Shown in pieces: positions 43,525-52,791 of a stretch of DNA of 64,000 bases; the first letter of the stretch is position 1, and each line of letters begins with the position of its first letter. The DNA comes from Methylomonas montana. Its GTDB lineage: Bacteria; Pseudomonadota; Gammaproteobacteria; Methylococcales; Methylomonadaceae. The stretch is from the NCBI RefSeq assembly GCF_030490285.1, contig NZ_CP129884.1, positions 4,092,001-4,156,000 of the forward strand, read 5' to 3'. A program made the translations under genes and the position numbers. The notes under the pieces are model-generated. The model made no database searches and was not told the origin of the DNA. It saw only the letters and a program-made list of their open reading frames with translations.

Positions 43525-44942
43525 TGCCCAAGCGTTTCCGCCTGGCGCCGCGCTCGCTGAAGAAGCAACTGCTGTTGTCGCTGTTGTCCTCGCTGTTATT
43601 GGTCTGGGGCATCACCGCCTATATCAATTACAAACAAACTCGCGACGAAATCACCGAGTTGTTCAACGCCGAATTGGCCCAATCGGCGCGGGTGGTACAT
43701 GCCTTCGTCGAGAACATGGTCCGGCAACGAGCGCTAACCAAATTGTGGGAGCATGACAAAGCGCCGGAATTGTTCGACACGCCCATCCTCGGTCATAAAT
43801 ACGAACGCAGGATCGCCTTCCAATTACGTTCGGTGAAGGAAGGTCTGGTGTTGCGCTCGGAAAGTGCGCCGGAATTTGCGCTGTCGCTGACCCGCAACGG
43901 TTACAGCGAAACCATGCTCGACGGCCAGCTCTGGCATGTGTTCAGCTTGAGTACCGAAAACGGCAATTATGTGATTCATGTCGGCCAGCGCGACGACATA
44001 CGCCGGCAACTGGTGGAAGGCATCGCCGGCCAGCAGGTGATCGGCTTTCTGATTGCGCTACCGATTTTGGGGCTGATGATCTGGTTGATCGTCAGCCGCA
44101 CCTTGTCGCCGGTCAATCATCTGCGGGAAGAGCTGGCCCGTCGCGAGGCCGGTTATCTGCAACCCTTGTCCACGGAACATCTGCCCGAGGAAATGTTGCC
44201 GGTCGTGCAGCAAATCAATGTTCTGTTCGCGATGCTGGAGCAGGCCTTCGCCAACGAACGCAATTTTACCTCCGATGCCTCGCACGAGCTGCGCACGCCG
44301 CTGGCCGGCCTGCTGACGCAGATTCAGGTGGCGCAAAAAACCGACGACGCGCAGATGCGCAAGCAAGCCTTGCAAAAAGCCCAACAAGCCGTGTCGCGCA
44401 TGACCCACACCGTCCAGCAGTTACTGACCTTGTCGCGGGTTCAGCATCACCATGCCGGCATCGCCAAACAAGCGGTCGACGCCAATCAGGCATTGATCGA
44501 AGTTATTTCCGATCTGGATCATGCCGCCCGCGACAAACGCATCGATATCGAACTGCAAGGCGAGCCGGACTTGCTGATCGACGCCAATCCGCAATTGTTT
44601 CAGGTCTTGCTGCGCAACCTGATCGATAACGCCATCAAATATTCGCCTGTGGAAGGTCAGATCAAGGTGGCCTGCCGCCGCGAAAAAAACCGGCTGCTGG
44701 TAACGGTGGACGATAGCGGCCCTGGCGTGGCCGATGACGATTACCAACGTATTACCCAACGCTTCTACCGCTGCGTGGAAACCGCCAATAGCGTCGAGGG
44801 CAGCGGCCTGGGCCTGTCGATTGCCCAACGCATCGTCGCCTTGCATGCCGCCGACATTAGTTTCGCCAAATCGACGCTGGGCGGTTTGAAAGCGATCTTG
44901 AAGCTGGATTTGGCCGGTTTAGCGGATAAACCGGTTAATTGA
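43524..44942 (+). CDS. Two-component sensor histidine kinase
   Basis: This 472-residue membrane kinase has a first membrane helix at ~14-32, a periplasmic sensor domain to ~170 and a second helix at ~173-192. A HAMP linker follows, then the dimerisation domain with phosphoacceptor His254 in ASHELRTPLAG. The ATPase domain has the N box (NLIDNAIKYSP), G1 (DDSGPGVADDD) and G2 (EGSGLGLSIAQ). It is the partner of the response regulator encoded just upstream. The architecture matches QseC-like kinases. Confidence 0.93.
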   Translation: MPKRFRLAPRSLKKQLLLSLLSSLLLVWGITAYINYKQTRDEITELFNAELAQSARVVHAFVENMVRQRALTKLWEHDKAPELFDTPILGHKYERRIAFQLRSVKEGLVLRSESAPEFALSLTRNGYSETMLDGQLWHVFSLSTENGNYVIHVGQRDDIRRQLVEGIAGQQVIGFLIALPILGLMIWLIVSRTLSPVNHLREELARREAGYLQPLSTEHLPEEMLPVVQQINVLFAMLEQAFANERNFTSDASHELRTPLAGLLTQIQVAQKTDDAQMRKQALQKAQQAVSRMTHTVQQLLTLSRVQHHHAGIAKQAVDANQALIEVISDLDHAARDKRIDIELQGEPDLLIDANPQLFQVLLRNLIDNAIKYSPVEGQIKVACRREKNRLLVTVDDSGPGVADDDYQRITQRFYRCVETANSVEGSGLGLSIAQRIVALHAADISFAKSTLGGLKAILKLDLAGLADKPVN

Positions 44943-45291
44943 CCGCCGAAATTGGCCGGTGTCTTGCCGTGCCATTCTCGATAGGCCGGAACGGCTGGGC
45001 ATCGGCCCAAGTCGTATTCGTCAGGCGATGTTTGCCGTTAACAAAAAATTGCCTTATCCCATAAACGCAAGTATTCTCGGTGCGGGAGTTTTGATCGAAT
45101 CTGTCTTCGGTTTTTAGAAGGCAGTTATTTGTTGCCGCAATTTGCGCGGTCTTTCTGGACAACCGTCTTGCAAACCAACAGTTATATTCACAAAAGAGGT
45201 TATGTGACACATGAGCCTGACTCTTGGACAAGTCATGTCGCGCAGATTAGGTTAAGTTGAAAGCCCCTTTCCCTGAATGGAAAATACCCTG
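44943..45291. other. Intergenic stretch before the toxin-immunity pair
   Basis: No gene, terminator or clear promoter is visible. GC content drops towards the right end, in step with the following two small genes, which may mark the left border of an acquired segment. Confidence 0.4.
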
Positions 45292-45771
45292 ATGGATTAC
45301 GACTTCGAAAAAACCTCCATTGCGTTGTATAGAGCTATATTCAAAGCTAACTACTCCACCGACGTAAGTTGTTATCTAAAGCCGGATAAAGACTTGACCA
45401 ACGCTGACGAGATCGCGCCGATTCTGCATCCGACGTTTAAAGTTCTGACTGGCACTGGACCATATACGCGACCTCCCGACATTCTACCGAACAAAGAAAC
45501 TGGTATGTACGACCCAGACACTGGAGGGACATCCGTGTTTGACCGCCAAGGTGTCCTAAGGCGATCCGACGGCGATTTTTTAATTCCGGATGGAACAGAT
45601 ATTCCCCCGGACTTAAAGGTAAAAAAAGACAGCTACAATGATCGGTTAAAGGCAACGCATTATACGATCATGCCGGCAAAGCCCATGTTTAAGGAGGCAC
45701 TCATGGGGCAACTTGACAACTTCGTTCGCAACTCGATCCGACGCCAATGGGAAAAAGCGCGTGGACTTTAG
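45292..45771 (+). CDS. tse2: Tse2-like toxin (ADP-ribosyltransferase-fold effector)
   Basis: The 159-residue protein aligns by eye over its whole length with Pseudomonas aeruginosa Tse2 (158 aa). Shared stretches include DYEKTS/DFEKTS at the start, DTGGTSVFDRxGVLRRxDGDF, PDGTDIPPDLKVK, ATHYTIMPAKPM and RRQWEKARGL at the end. Tse2 is a cytoplasm-acting type VI effector with an ADP-ribosyltransferase-like fold. The Thr-Ser pair needed for its toxicity corresponds to T80-S81 here. An upstream ATG five codons earlier exists, but GGAAAA lies before this one and family length supports it. The immunity gene follows after eight bases. No secretion genes are in the window. Confidence 0.9.
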   Translation: MDYDFEKTSIALYRAIFKANYSTDVSCYLKPDKDLTNADEIAPILHPTFKVLTGTGPYTRPPDILPNKETGMYDPDTGGTSVFDRQGVLRRSDGDFLIPDGTDIPPDLKVKKDSYNDRLKATHYTIMPAKPMFKEALMGQLDNFVRNSIRRQWEKARGL

Positions 45772-45779
45772 GAATAAAT

Positions 45780-46010
45780 ATGCCACTCAAACCTCAGACC
45801 TTAATGGTCGCAATTCAATGTGTCTCTGCAGAAATTAAAGCCATCGATAAACGCTTGGAAGACGATGAACTTGGCAATTCGGCGGAATTAGAACAACTGC
45901 TTGTCGCTTTCGATTTGGCCGCAGACGATCTTAAGACAGCCTATGAAGCGGCACGCAGTAAATATGGCGAACTACCGACATACGAAGAACTTATTCAGTG
46001 GTCTTTATAA
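45780..46010 (+). CDS. tsi2: Tsi2-like immunity protein
   Basis: This 76-residue helical protein begins MPLKPQTLMVAIQCVSAE and contains ELEQLLVAFDLAADDLKTAYE and a YGELPTYEELI end, closely following P. aeruginosa Tsi2 (77 aa), which dimerises and blocks the Tse2 active site. AGGA precedes the ATG and the gap to the toxin stop is eight bases. This is the compact two-gene layout of toxin-immunity or toxin-antitoxin pairs. It is the expected neighbour and confirms the identity of the toxin gene. Confidence 0.9.
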   Translation: MPLKPQTLMVAIQCVSAEIKAIDKRLEDDELGNSAELEQLLVAFDLAADDLKTAYEAARSKYGELPTYEELIQWSL

Positions 46011-46115
46011 ACATATGGCAAAGCTACTCGTTCTTCCAATCGTAAATAGTAGGCGCCACACAATCAAAATCTCTCGAATATTCCTTACCAATAACCGCAT
46101 CTTGGAGGCAAGATC

Positions 46116-47360
46116 ATGATAAAAAAAACGGGGTTGTCGAAACTTTTACCGGCACTGGCTCTGCTTACTCCCTTCGCGACGCTCGCAGACTCCTGCGACC
46201 ATGGCGCTTTTAGCGATATTTATGTGCTAGGCGATAGCCTAGCCGATCAAGGAAATTTATTTCAGGCAACGACGACTCTTACTGGAACTGGTTCACCGGC
46301 TGACGATCACTATTTCTCGGGCCGCTTTTCCAATGGCGAGGTCTACACGGGCTTGCTAGCGGAAAAACTAGGAGGATGTTTAACCGCCAGTTCATCGGAC
46401 GGGGGCGGCACTAATTTCGCCTATGGCGGGACCAGGACCAATTACAATATTGTCGAAAATCCGCCGACGGCTGGCGGATTTACCCCAGGCCGGTATCCAT
46501 GGACATTAAACCTGCAGCGCCAAGCCTTCGTCGATCAGGCCATTAACGACCCGCATGGACTCTATATTGTTTTCTCGGGCTCAAACGATATGTCGGACTT
46601 AATCGGCAGAACGATCGTCCAAGGTTTCGCAGCCACGAAACCCATGAGCGATCAAGCGGTACAAGGTATCCGCAATAGTATTCAAGCCTTCATCGACGCC
46701 GGGGCGCGGGACATACTCGTGCCCAATCTGCCGGATTTAGGCGTGGTTCCAAGGGTATTCACTCGTAACCCGCCGAATTCCACCCTGGTCTCCGACACCG
46801 CAACGGCCCTGGCCACTCGTTATAACCAGACCTTGGATCAAGTACTGGACGAGATTGCCAGCACCAATGATGTCAATATCATCCGGTTCGATACCTTCTC
46901 GTTCCTGAGGGAAGTCGTCGGCAATCCAGCCGCGTTTGGCTTAAGCAATGCCACGGAACCCTGCTACACCGGTTTTGTTGTGCCCGCCAGCCCAACGGAC
47001 ACCGTCTGCGACACTCCCGAAGCATATGTGTTTTGGGATAACGAGCACCCTACCACGGCATTTCATGCCGTCTTAGCAAATCAAATCCGCTTAACGCTGA
47101 TCGCTGGTCTATTGGACGATCTTCGTCAACAAGTAATCGACCTTGATCTGCATAAGGGTATTGAGAGATCTCTGCTTGCCAAGCTTGCAATAACCAATCG
47201 ACACCACGGAGACGAGCCTGAACATAATGGCCACGCCCTCCATGCCTTTATTCATGAGGTCAAGGCGCAACGGAGCAAAAAAATCGCCAAAGTGGACGCT
47301 AACGCTCTCATTGACCGCGCACGGCAGATCAAGCAAGTGATTGAGCCGTTCGACGATTAA
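46116..47360 (+). CDS. Secreted GDSL esterase/lipase with FIMAH-like C-terminal domain
   Basis: This 414-residue protein has a signal peptide at 1-24 (PFATLA/DS). The SGNH hydrolase domain follows: block I VLGDSLADQGN with nucleophile Ser41, GGTNFAYGGTRT as block II, FSGSNDM as block III, and DNEHPTTAFHAVLA as block V with the Asp/His dyad. Residues ~340-412 resemble a FIMAH domain (KGIERSLLAKL, AFIHEVKAQRSKKI, NALIDRARQI), a helical module attached to secreted enzymes. No autotransporter barrel is present. GGAGG lies eight bases before the ATG. It should hydrolyse acyl esters outside the cell. Confidence 0.88.
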   Translation: MIKKTGLSKLLPALALLTPFATLADSCDHGAFSDIYVLGDSLADQGNLFQATTTLTGTGSPADDHYFSGRFSNGEVYTGLLAEKLGGCLTASSSDGGGTNFAYGGTRTNYNIVENPPTAGGFTPGRYPWTLNLQRQAFVDQAINDPHGLYIVFSGSNDMSDLIGRTIVQGFAATKPMSDQAVQGIRNSIQAFIDAGARDILVPNLPDLGVVPRVFTRNPPNSTLVSDTATALATRYNQTLDQVLDEIASTNDVNIIRFDTFSFLREVVGNPAAFGLSNATEPCYTGFVVPASPTDTVCDTPEAYVFWDNEHPTTAFHAVLANQIRLTLIAGLLDDLRQQVIDLDLHKGIERSLLAKLAITNRHHGDEPEHNGHALHAFIHEVKAQRSKKIAKVDANALIDRARQIKQVIEPFDD

Positions 47361-47631
47361 CACGCGACAGAAAATATCCAATTTGGCGATACACCGGAGC
47401 CGCAACGGCGGCCCGGTGCTCTTCTTCAAGTATCAGCCCCACCTTGAAAAGCCGAGACTCAGCGGAAAAACCTGGACGGCTTGCAGTAAAGCCTATATGG
47501 CAAGAGCTCGACAAACACATAAACGACTTAAAACATTTCGTGGCGGCGAGATAGGCGCTAATGTCCGGTTCTGCTTTTCCTCGCAATATGGTCTAATCTC
47601 TGCCCCGTTTCTTGATTGAGTCGTACCTCCC

Positions 47632-48858
47632 ATGCCGAAGTTCAAGGCCTCCATTTTGGGCTATTGCCTGGCCGCCGCCCTGGCACTAACCGGCTGTGAC
47701 GAACAAGCCTCCAATCCTGTAGCGGCCGGGACGGCCTTGCGTACCACCGCCGTCAATCCTATCGACGCCAAGGCGCTGGCATTACAAAATTTAATTAGTT
47801 TCGACGTCTATGTCGACCGGCAGACCGTACATGCGGCGTTTGTCGCGATGCCCGTTACCGGCAAACAGCCTTATATCGGCTATCTGCATTCGGAAGACGG
47901 CGGCTTGCATTGGTCTCAACCCTTCGCACTGAACCAACAGTTCAATCAGCCTGTCGAGTCGAAAATCGGCAACGACATTCAAATCGCCGCCGCCGGCGAC
48001 AAATTAATGGTGGTCTGGCAAACTACCGGCGAATTACCGGGCATGGGGCCGTTGCTGACGGTGTATTCGAACGATGCCGGCAAAACCTGGCAGCAAGGTG
48101 CCAAGCCGACCGGCAGCGATGCAGATCAATCGCATCACGAGCTATTGGCCGATACCGAAGGCCGCTTTCATGCGGTGTGGCTGGACGATAGAGACGAAAA
48201 CGGTTATCAGGGCGTACGTTATGCCCGTAGCAGCGATGTCGGCCAGCACTGGGAATTGGCGCAAACCATTGATGACTCCAGTTGCTCGTGCTGCTGGAAC
48301 CGGCTGGCGCTGGGCGCCGACGGCACGCTGAATCTGTTGTACCGGGATATGACGCCGCGCGACATGGCCTTGGCGCAATCGGCCGACGGCGGCTCCGTTT
48401 GGCAACGGATTAACACGGTCGGCATGTTCAATTGGAGCTTCGACGGTTGCCCACATAATGGCGGCGGCCTGAGTATCGCCGGCGACGGTTCTTTACATAG
48501 TTTGGTATGGACCGGCGCGGAAAATCAGGTGGGGCTGTATCATATGCAATCCGCCGATAGCGGCAAGAGCTGGACGGCGCCGCAACGGCTGGGTGAAGGT
48601 GCCGCCGCGTTTCATTCGGATATAGCGGCCGGCGCCGATCGCTTGGCGGCGGTGTGGGACGCACTGGGAGCTGATGGCTCCAAGGTATTTATCGCCGAAT
48701 CCGCCGACAATGGCGGTAGCTGGTCGGTCGCCAAGCCATTGTCGTCGGCTGGCTCCGCGACCTTTCCGCGTATCGTTGCCACCCCGGCCGGCCTGCTGGC
48801 AATGTGGTTGCAACAAACCGGGGACGGCAAACAATGGTCGGCGGCGGTTTTACAATGA
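47632..48858 (+). CDS. BNR-repeat (sialidase-like) lipoprotein of the metal cluster
   Basis: This 408-residue protein has a lipoprotein signal with lipobox LTGC (Cys22). The mature protein is a propeller with at least six Asp-box repeats (SEDGGLHWS, SNDAGKTWQ, SADSGKSWT, SADNGGSWS). The arginine triad and nucleophile Tyr of true sialidases are not obvious. A CSCCW motif in the middle could bind a metal (inference). It is the first of a run of + strand genes with CopC, HupE/UreJ-type proteins and a TonB receptor, so a role in copper or other metal handling is more likely than sugar hydrolysis. Confidence 0.75.
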   Translation: MPKFKASILGYCLAAALALTGCDEQASNPVAAGTALRTTAVNPIDAKALALQNLISFDVYVDRQTVHAAFVAMPVTGKQPYIGYLHSEDGGLHWSQPFALNQQFNQPVESKIGNDIQIAAAGDKLMVVWQTTGELPGMGPLLTVYSNDAGKTWQQGAKPTGSDADQSHHELLADTEGRFHAVWLDDRDENGYQGVRYARSSDVGQHWELAQTIDDSSCSCCWNRLALGADGTLNLLYRDMTPRDMALAQSADGGSVWQRINTVGMFNWSFDGCPHNGGGLSIAGDGSLHSLVWTGAENQVGLYHMQSADSGKSWTAPQRLGEGAAAFHSDIAAGADRLAAVWDALGADGSKVFIAESADNGGSWSVAKPLSSAGSATFPRIVATPAGLLAMWLQQTGDGKQWSAAVLQ

Positions 48859-48881
48859 TGTTAATAATTTAAGAGGTTGTC

Positions 48882-49259
48882 ATGCTCAAGTTAGAGATAA
48901 CAAAAACAATAAAAACCAGCTTGTTGGCCGTCGCGCTGCTCTGCCCGGTCTCGGCATTCGCCCATGCCATTCTGGTGAAATCGCAGCCGGCCAAGGACGA
49001 AACCGTCACCGAATCGCCCAAGCAGATCGACCTATGGTTTAACGACGCAGTACGCAGCGAATACAAAGCCTTAGCGGTAATCGACAGCACCGGCAAGCGC
49101 GTGGATAATCGCGATGTCGCGCAAAGTCTGACCAACGGCGCGAATATCTACGCCACGGTGCCAACGCTGGCACCCGGCACTTATACCATCCGCTATCGGG
49201 TGGTCTCCGAGGATACCCATATCGTCACCGGCAAATTCGAATTTACCATCAAACCTTAA
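48882..49259 (+). CDS. copC: CopC-type periplasmic copper-binding protein
   Basis: This 125-residue protein has a signal peptide at 1-27 (VSAFA/H). The mature protein starts with histidine, the position that together with a D-x-H pair (here EDTHIVTG) forms the Cu(II) site in CopC. The rest has the CopC beta-barrel pattern (SQPAKDETV, IDLWFNDAV, PGTYTIRYRVVSED). It probably carries copper in the periplasm. No copD permease is fused or adjacent; HupE/UreJ-type membrane proteins occupy that place. GAGG precedes the ATG. Confidence 0.88.
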   Translation: MLKLEITKTIKTSLLAVALLCPVSAFAHAILVKSQPAKDETVTESPKQIDLWFNDAVRSEYKALAVIDSTGKRVDNRDVAQSLTNGANIYATVPTLAPGTYTIRYRVVSEDTHIVTGKFEFTIKP

Positions 49260-49286
49260 TCTGCATTCTTCACTTGGCTTAATTCT

Positions 49287-49934
49287 ATGAATATTCAGCG
49301 ACTTCCCGCTTTTTTGATAGCCGGGTTCCTGGCCTGCGTCTTTTTGTTGAGCGGTTGCGACAAGCTTGGCTTCGGCGCCAAGCAATCCAACGCGCTGGGT
49401 AACCGTCCCGACCTGGATTGCATCATCGCCAACGATTTTTACGCGGTGCATTTCAGCGCCTATTTGCAGCCCTCCAAGGACGATAAGAATGTCGACCCGA
49501 AAGCCGCTTTCGTGCCGTTCTGTCAGAAAATCCCTAGAGCCGGCAAGATGTTTTTCACGGCCGATTTGATCGACCGCGACATTCGCACCACACCGATCGG
49601 CATCCGTCTGGTGGAAGTGGAAAAAACCGGTCAAAAAGCGCCTGATGACATTCGCGAAATCCGCACCGTCACCGAAATTCCTTCCAAGCTTTATCCGAAA
49701 GGCGCAGTAGAAGCGCAAGCCGATGTCGATAAAACCGGCGATTACGTGTTGTATTTATTAATCGGCGAAGCGATGGAAGAAGACGACAAGTTTCGGGTGG
49801 CGCTGGAAGTCGGCGTCGAACCAAATGGCGCAGATCTGCCGCTGATCGCAATTGGCGGTGTCGTCGCGTTGGTTTTAGTCGTTCTAGGCTTTTTAATTTA
49901 TTTACATAAACGCAAGTCCAAAGCGACGGCCTGA
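49287..49934 (+). CDS. Membrane-tethered lipoprotein of unknown function
   Basis: This 215-residue protein has a lipobox LLSGC (Cys24) at the N-terminus and a single C-terminal membrane helix (~192-210) ending in basic residues (HKRKSK). The periplasmic part between contains two cysteines (DLDCIIA, VPFCQK) and many acidic residues. I do not recognise the family. The gene starts 27 bases after copC and precedes a HupE/UreJ-type gene, so it probably belongs to the same metal-uptake system, for instance as an accessory tether. Confidence 0.7.
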   Translation: MNIQRLPAFLIAGFLACVFLLSGCDKLGFGAKQSNALGNRPDLDCIIANDFYAVHFSAYLQPSKDDKNVDPKAAFVPFCQKIPRAGKMFFTADLIDRDIRTTPIGIRLVEVEKTGQKAPDDIREIRTVTEIPSKLYPKGAVEAQADVDKTGDYVLYLLIGEAMEEDDKFRVALEVGVEPNGADLPLIAIGGVVALVLVVLGFLIYLHKRKSKATA

Positions 49935-49955
49935 TAACAACGGGGAATATTAGTA

Positions 49956-51074
49956 ATGAGCGGGACGCGAAAAACGCATAGGCTGGCGAACTTGAGAACA
50001 TATTTATTTCTGGCAGGCTTGCTGCTGCAATCGGGCTTGGCAGTTGCGCACGCCCCCGGCCTTAGCTCGATCGACGTAGCGATCAAGGCCGATCAAGTCG
50101 TCGCAAAACTGACCTTTGCATTGCAGGACATCGAAGCTTTTGCGCCGATGGACAGCGATCTGGACGCGGAAGTCAGTGCAGCCGAACGCGAAGCCGCCAA
50201 GCCGGAGATCGCCAAAATGCTGGCCGAGCAGTTGCGGGTTGATATCGATGGCGTTGATGTGGCTGCTACAGCGCCAGGAATCGTTAACTACGACGAGCAG
50301 AACAATGCTCATGTCGAGTTCGGCTTCCAGGCCGTGCCGCACAAACAATTGTTATTGCAATCCAAGCTGCTGGCCTGGTTGCCGGACGGTCATCAGCAAT
50401 ATGTCACGGTACACGATGCCGTCGGCAAAACGCTGAGCGAAAAGATGCTGGGCAAGGCCGACGATCAATTACAAGTGGCGCTGGCCGGCAATACCTCGGC
50501 GGAAAGCCATTCCGGCTTAACGGCTTTCTTAGATTTTTTGAAACTGGGCATCGAGCACATCGTCACCGGCTACGACCATTTGCTGTTCCTGTTCGCGCTG
50601 TTGGCGGTCACTCACAGCTTCTGGCCAGCGATCAAGATCATCACCTTTTTCACGATCGCTCATTCGATTACCTTGGCTCTGGCCGGTCTTGATTTATTCG
50701 AGCTGCCCAGCAGCTTCGTCGAACCCTTTATCGCCGCAACCATCGTTTATGTCAGCGTCGAGAACCTGATTCGCGGTGACCATCCCAAGGGCCGGCAATG
50801 GTTGACCTTCGGCTTTGGCCTGATCCACGGTTTCGGCTTCGCCAGCGTGCTGCGGGAGATGGACATCAGTTCCGGTGACACCGGCATCCTGCTACCCTTA
50901 CTGTCCTTCAATCTCGGCATCGAAACCGGCCAGATCGCTGTGGCCTCGATTGTGTTGCCGCTGATTTGGTGGTTGAACAGCAAACCGGCGATAGCTGAGA
51001 AATTCCTGAAAAGCTGTTCGGCAATGGTGGCCTTGATGGGCACTTATTGGCTGTTGGAGCGCACATTGTTGTAA
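49956..51074 (+). CDS. HupE/UreJ-2 family membrane protein
   Basis: This 372-residue protein has a signal-like hydrophobic N-terminus, an extracytoplasmic domain (~35-180) and a C-terminal membrane domain with about six helices. The latter starts IEHIVTGYDHLLFLFALLAV and contains FTIAHSITLALAGL and FGLIHGFGFA. The repeated histidines in GYDHLLF, AHSITL and HGFGF are the hallmark of this family of putative metal permeases. The name comes from nickel-related operons, but the CopC neighbour makes copper equally plausible. It starts 21 bases after the preceding lipoprotein gene. Confidence 0.85.
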   Translation: MSGTRKTHRLANLRTYLFLAGLLLQSGLAVAHAPGLSSIDVAIKADQVVAKLTFALQDIEAFAPMDSDLDAEVSAAEREAAKPEIAKMLAEQLRVDIDGVDVAATAPGIVNYDEQNNAHVEFGFQAVPHKQLLLQSKLLAWLPDGHQQYVTVHDAVGKTLSEKMLGKADDQLQVALAGNTSAESHSGLTAFLDFLKLGIEHIVTGYDHLLFLFALLAVTHSFWPAIKIITFFTIAHSITLALAGLDLFELPSSFVEPFIAATIVYVSVENLIRGDHPKGRQWLTFGFGLIHGFGFASVLREMDISSGDTGILLPLLSFNLGIETGQIAVASIVLPLIWWLNSKPAIAEKFLKSCSAMVALMGTYWLLERTLL

Positions 51075-51231
51075 TGCTCAACCCGTAGCGCCGGAAGTTT
51101 AGAAATTGACGTTGAATTGGTCACCAATTCATGCAAAAAGCCAGCATCATCTTTCGCTTAATTGATTCTCGATTTATACTCGCCAACATTAACATCGCAA
51201 CATTCTTCTTGATTGCCCCTTAAAACCATTG

Positions 51232-52686
51232 ATGCAACTCAATCGCCTAAGCAAACAATCCGATTCAGGACGCCGCCCTGGCAGGCTATTGCTGTCCTTT
51301 GGTTTGCCGTTCGCGTTGTTGCTGGCGTTTTTGGGCAATCAAATCGTTGATTTCGACAGCATCGGCTGGAGTAACGGCTTTAGCCATCCCCTGACCGGCT
51401 GGGATCATTTGGTGACCATGCTGGCGGTGGGCATTTGGGCCGCGCAGTTGCGCGGACAGGCGATTTGGATGTTGCCGTTGGCCTTTGTCGGCGTGATGAG
51501 TTTGGGCGGCCTGGCCGGTGCGGCCGGTTTGGCCATTCCCAGCGTGGAAGGCATTATCCTGTTGTCCTGCGCGGTTTTCAGCGTATTGATTACCCGTAAA
51601 GTCCGCTTCAGCGCCCAGATCAACGTATTGATCGTGGCATTTTTCGCGTTTTTCCACGGTTTCGCCCACGGCCAGGAAATTTCCACCTCGGCCAGTCTGA
51701 TTTCTTATACGCTAGGTTTTATGCTGGCCACGCTGCTGTTGCATGGTGCCGGCATCTTGGTGGCCAAGCTGGTGGTATTCGGCATCACCTGCTTGTTGAC
51801 GCTGATGTTTTCCAGCGCGGCTCTGGCCAAAAACGCCGAATCGCTTGCTCATGACAAAATAAAAACGGCTGCGCTTGTCGAAGACACGGGATTCGGCGAC
51901 ACCGCGCCTTTTTGGATAGCAACGAATCAGACAGGATTTGTAGGTACGGCGAAGATATCGCCTGTCGAGGAATTTGCCAGGCGGGGTGTCGGGACTGGGC
52001 ATGGTTCGGCCACAAGCGGCAAAATTGCTAGTCCTCGCGCCGATAGTGTGGAAAACGACAGTACGGAAATTAAAGCGGATGACCGCGGCTATGTGCTGAC
52101 TTTAAAACCAGCCGCTTTGCACGAATTGGACAGTGGCCTGGACAGATGTTCATTCAATCCGGACGACCCAAGCCATAGCGGTTTGGACTTTAACCATTAT
52201 TATCCCGATATTAACCATACACCCGGCAGACAACTGCTCAGCAATGGCGTCGGCCTGACTTCGCCGCCGGCTTTATACCCCCATGTTTTAGCCCCGCAAG
52301 CTGCTCCAAATCTCCGCAACACCCCGATTCCTGCTGTTGAAGAGCCCAATCTTCAACCGTCCGTCGCCAAATTCGATTCTGACAAATTCTGTTTCGAAGC
52401 CCATAAAGACTGTGCCTATCACGGCGCTTTCCGCGAAGGCCATATCCAAAGTTTCAACGCCACAACCGGTTCAAAAGCTAGCCGTAGCCTGGTTGGCAAC
52501 CGCGCTGTAGATACAACGCTTTACCCGGCAGCGTTAATAAATCGCCCGTTAATCATCCCCCCGCCCAAGCAGGTCGATCAACTTTCGACCAGCTCAGTCA
52601 ACACTAATGGCCAAGACAATTTAGGCCAGATGAACAACTGCAGAACCGTATTCGCTGGCAAGATTTGGAACGCAGCCTATGGGTAA
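51232..52686 (+). CDS. HupE/UreJ-type membrane protein with long C-terminal extension
   Basis: This 484-residue protein has an N-terminal half (~25-195) that is a HupE/UreJ permease-like domain: FSHPLTGWDHLVTMLAVGIWA, FAFFHGFAHGQE and six membrane helices. Usual HupE proteins end near 200 residues. Here ~285 residues follow, soluble and rich in Asn, Pro, His and Ser (DFNHYYPDINHTPGRQLL, FCFEAHKDCAYHGAFREGH). They contain several cysteines and match nothing I know. The tail may be a metal-binding periplasmic domain (inference) or the product of a fusion. The start is the ATG after the TTG that opens the frame; no clear RBS is visible. Confidence 0.8.
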   Translation: MQLNRLSKQSDSGRRPGRLLLSFGLPFALLLAFLGNQIVDFDSIGWSNGFSHPLTGWDHLVTMLAVGIWAAQLRGQAIWMLPLAFVGVMSLGGLAGAAGLAIPSVEGIILLSCAVFSVLITRKVRFSAQINVLIVAFFAFFHGFAHGQEISTSASLISYTLGFMLATLLLHGAGILVAKLVVFGITCLLTLMFSSAALAKNAESLAHDKIKTAALVEDTGFGDTAPFWIATNQTGFVGTAKISPVEEFARRGVGTGHGSATSGKIASPRADSVENDSTEIKADDRGYVLTLKPAALHELDSGLDRCSFNPDDPSHSGLDFNHYYPDINHTPGRQLLSNGVGLTSPPALYPHVLAPQAAPNLRNTPIPAVEEPNLQPSVAKFDSDKFCFEAHKDCAYHGAFREGHIQSFNATTGSKASRSLVGNRAVDTTLYPAALINRPLIIPPPKQVDQLSTSSVNTNGQDNLGQMNNCRTVFAGKIWNAAYG

Positions 52687-52791
52687 AAAATTAAGCCGCT
52701 ACCCGAAAATCAGTATCGCGGTCAGAGACGACAGACTAAGCACCACGAATGAAGAATTTTTAACACAAACACTTTTGCAACAGGAGGAATC

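Noticed and set aside
45277-46115. Part of a type VI secretion cluster
   Set aside because: Apart from tse2-tsi2 no tss, hcp, vgrG or clpV gene is present in the window.
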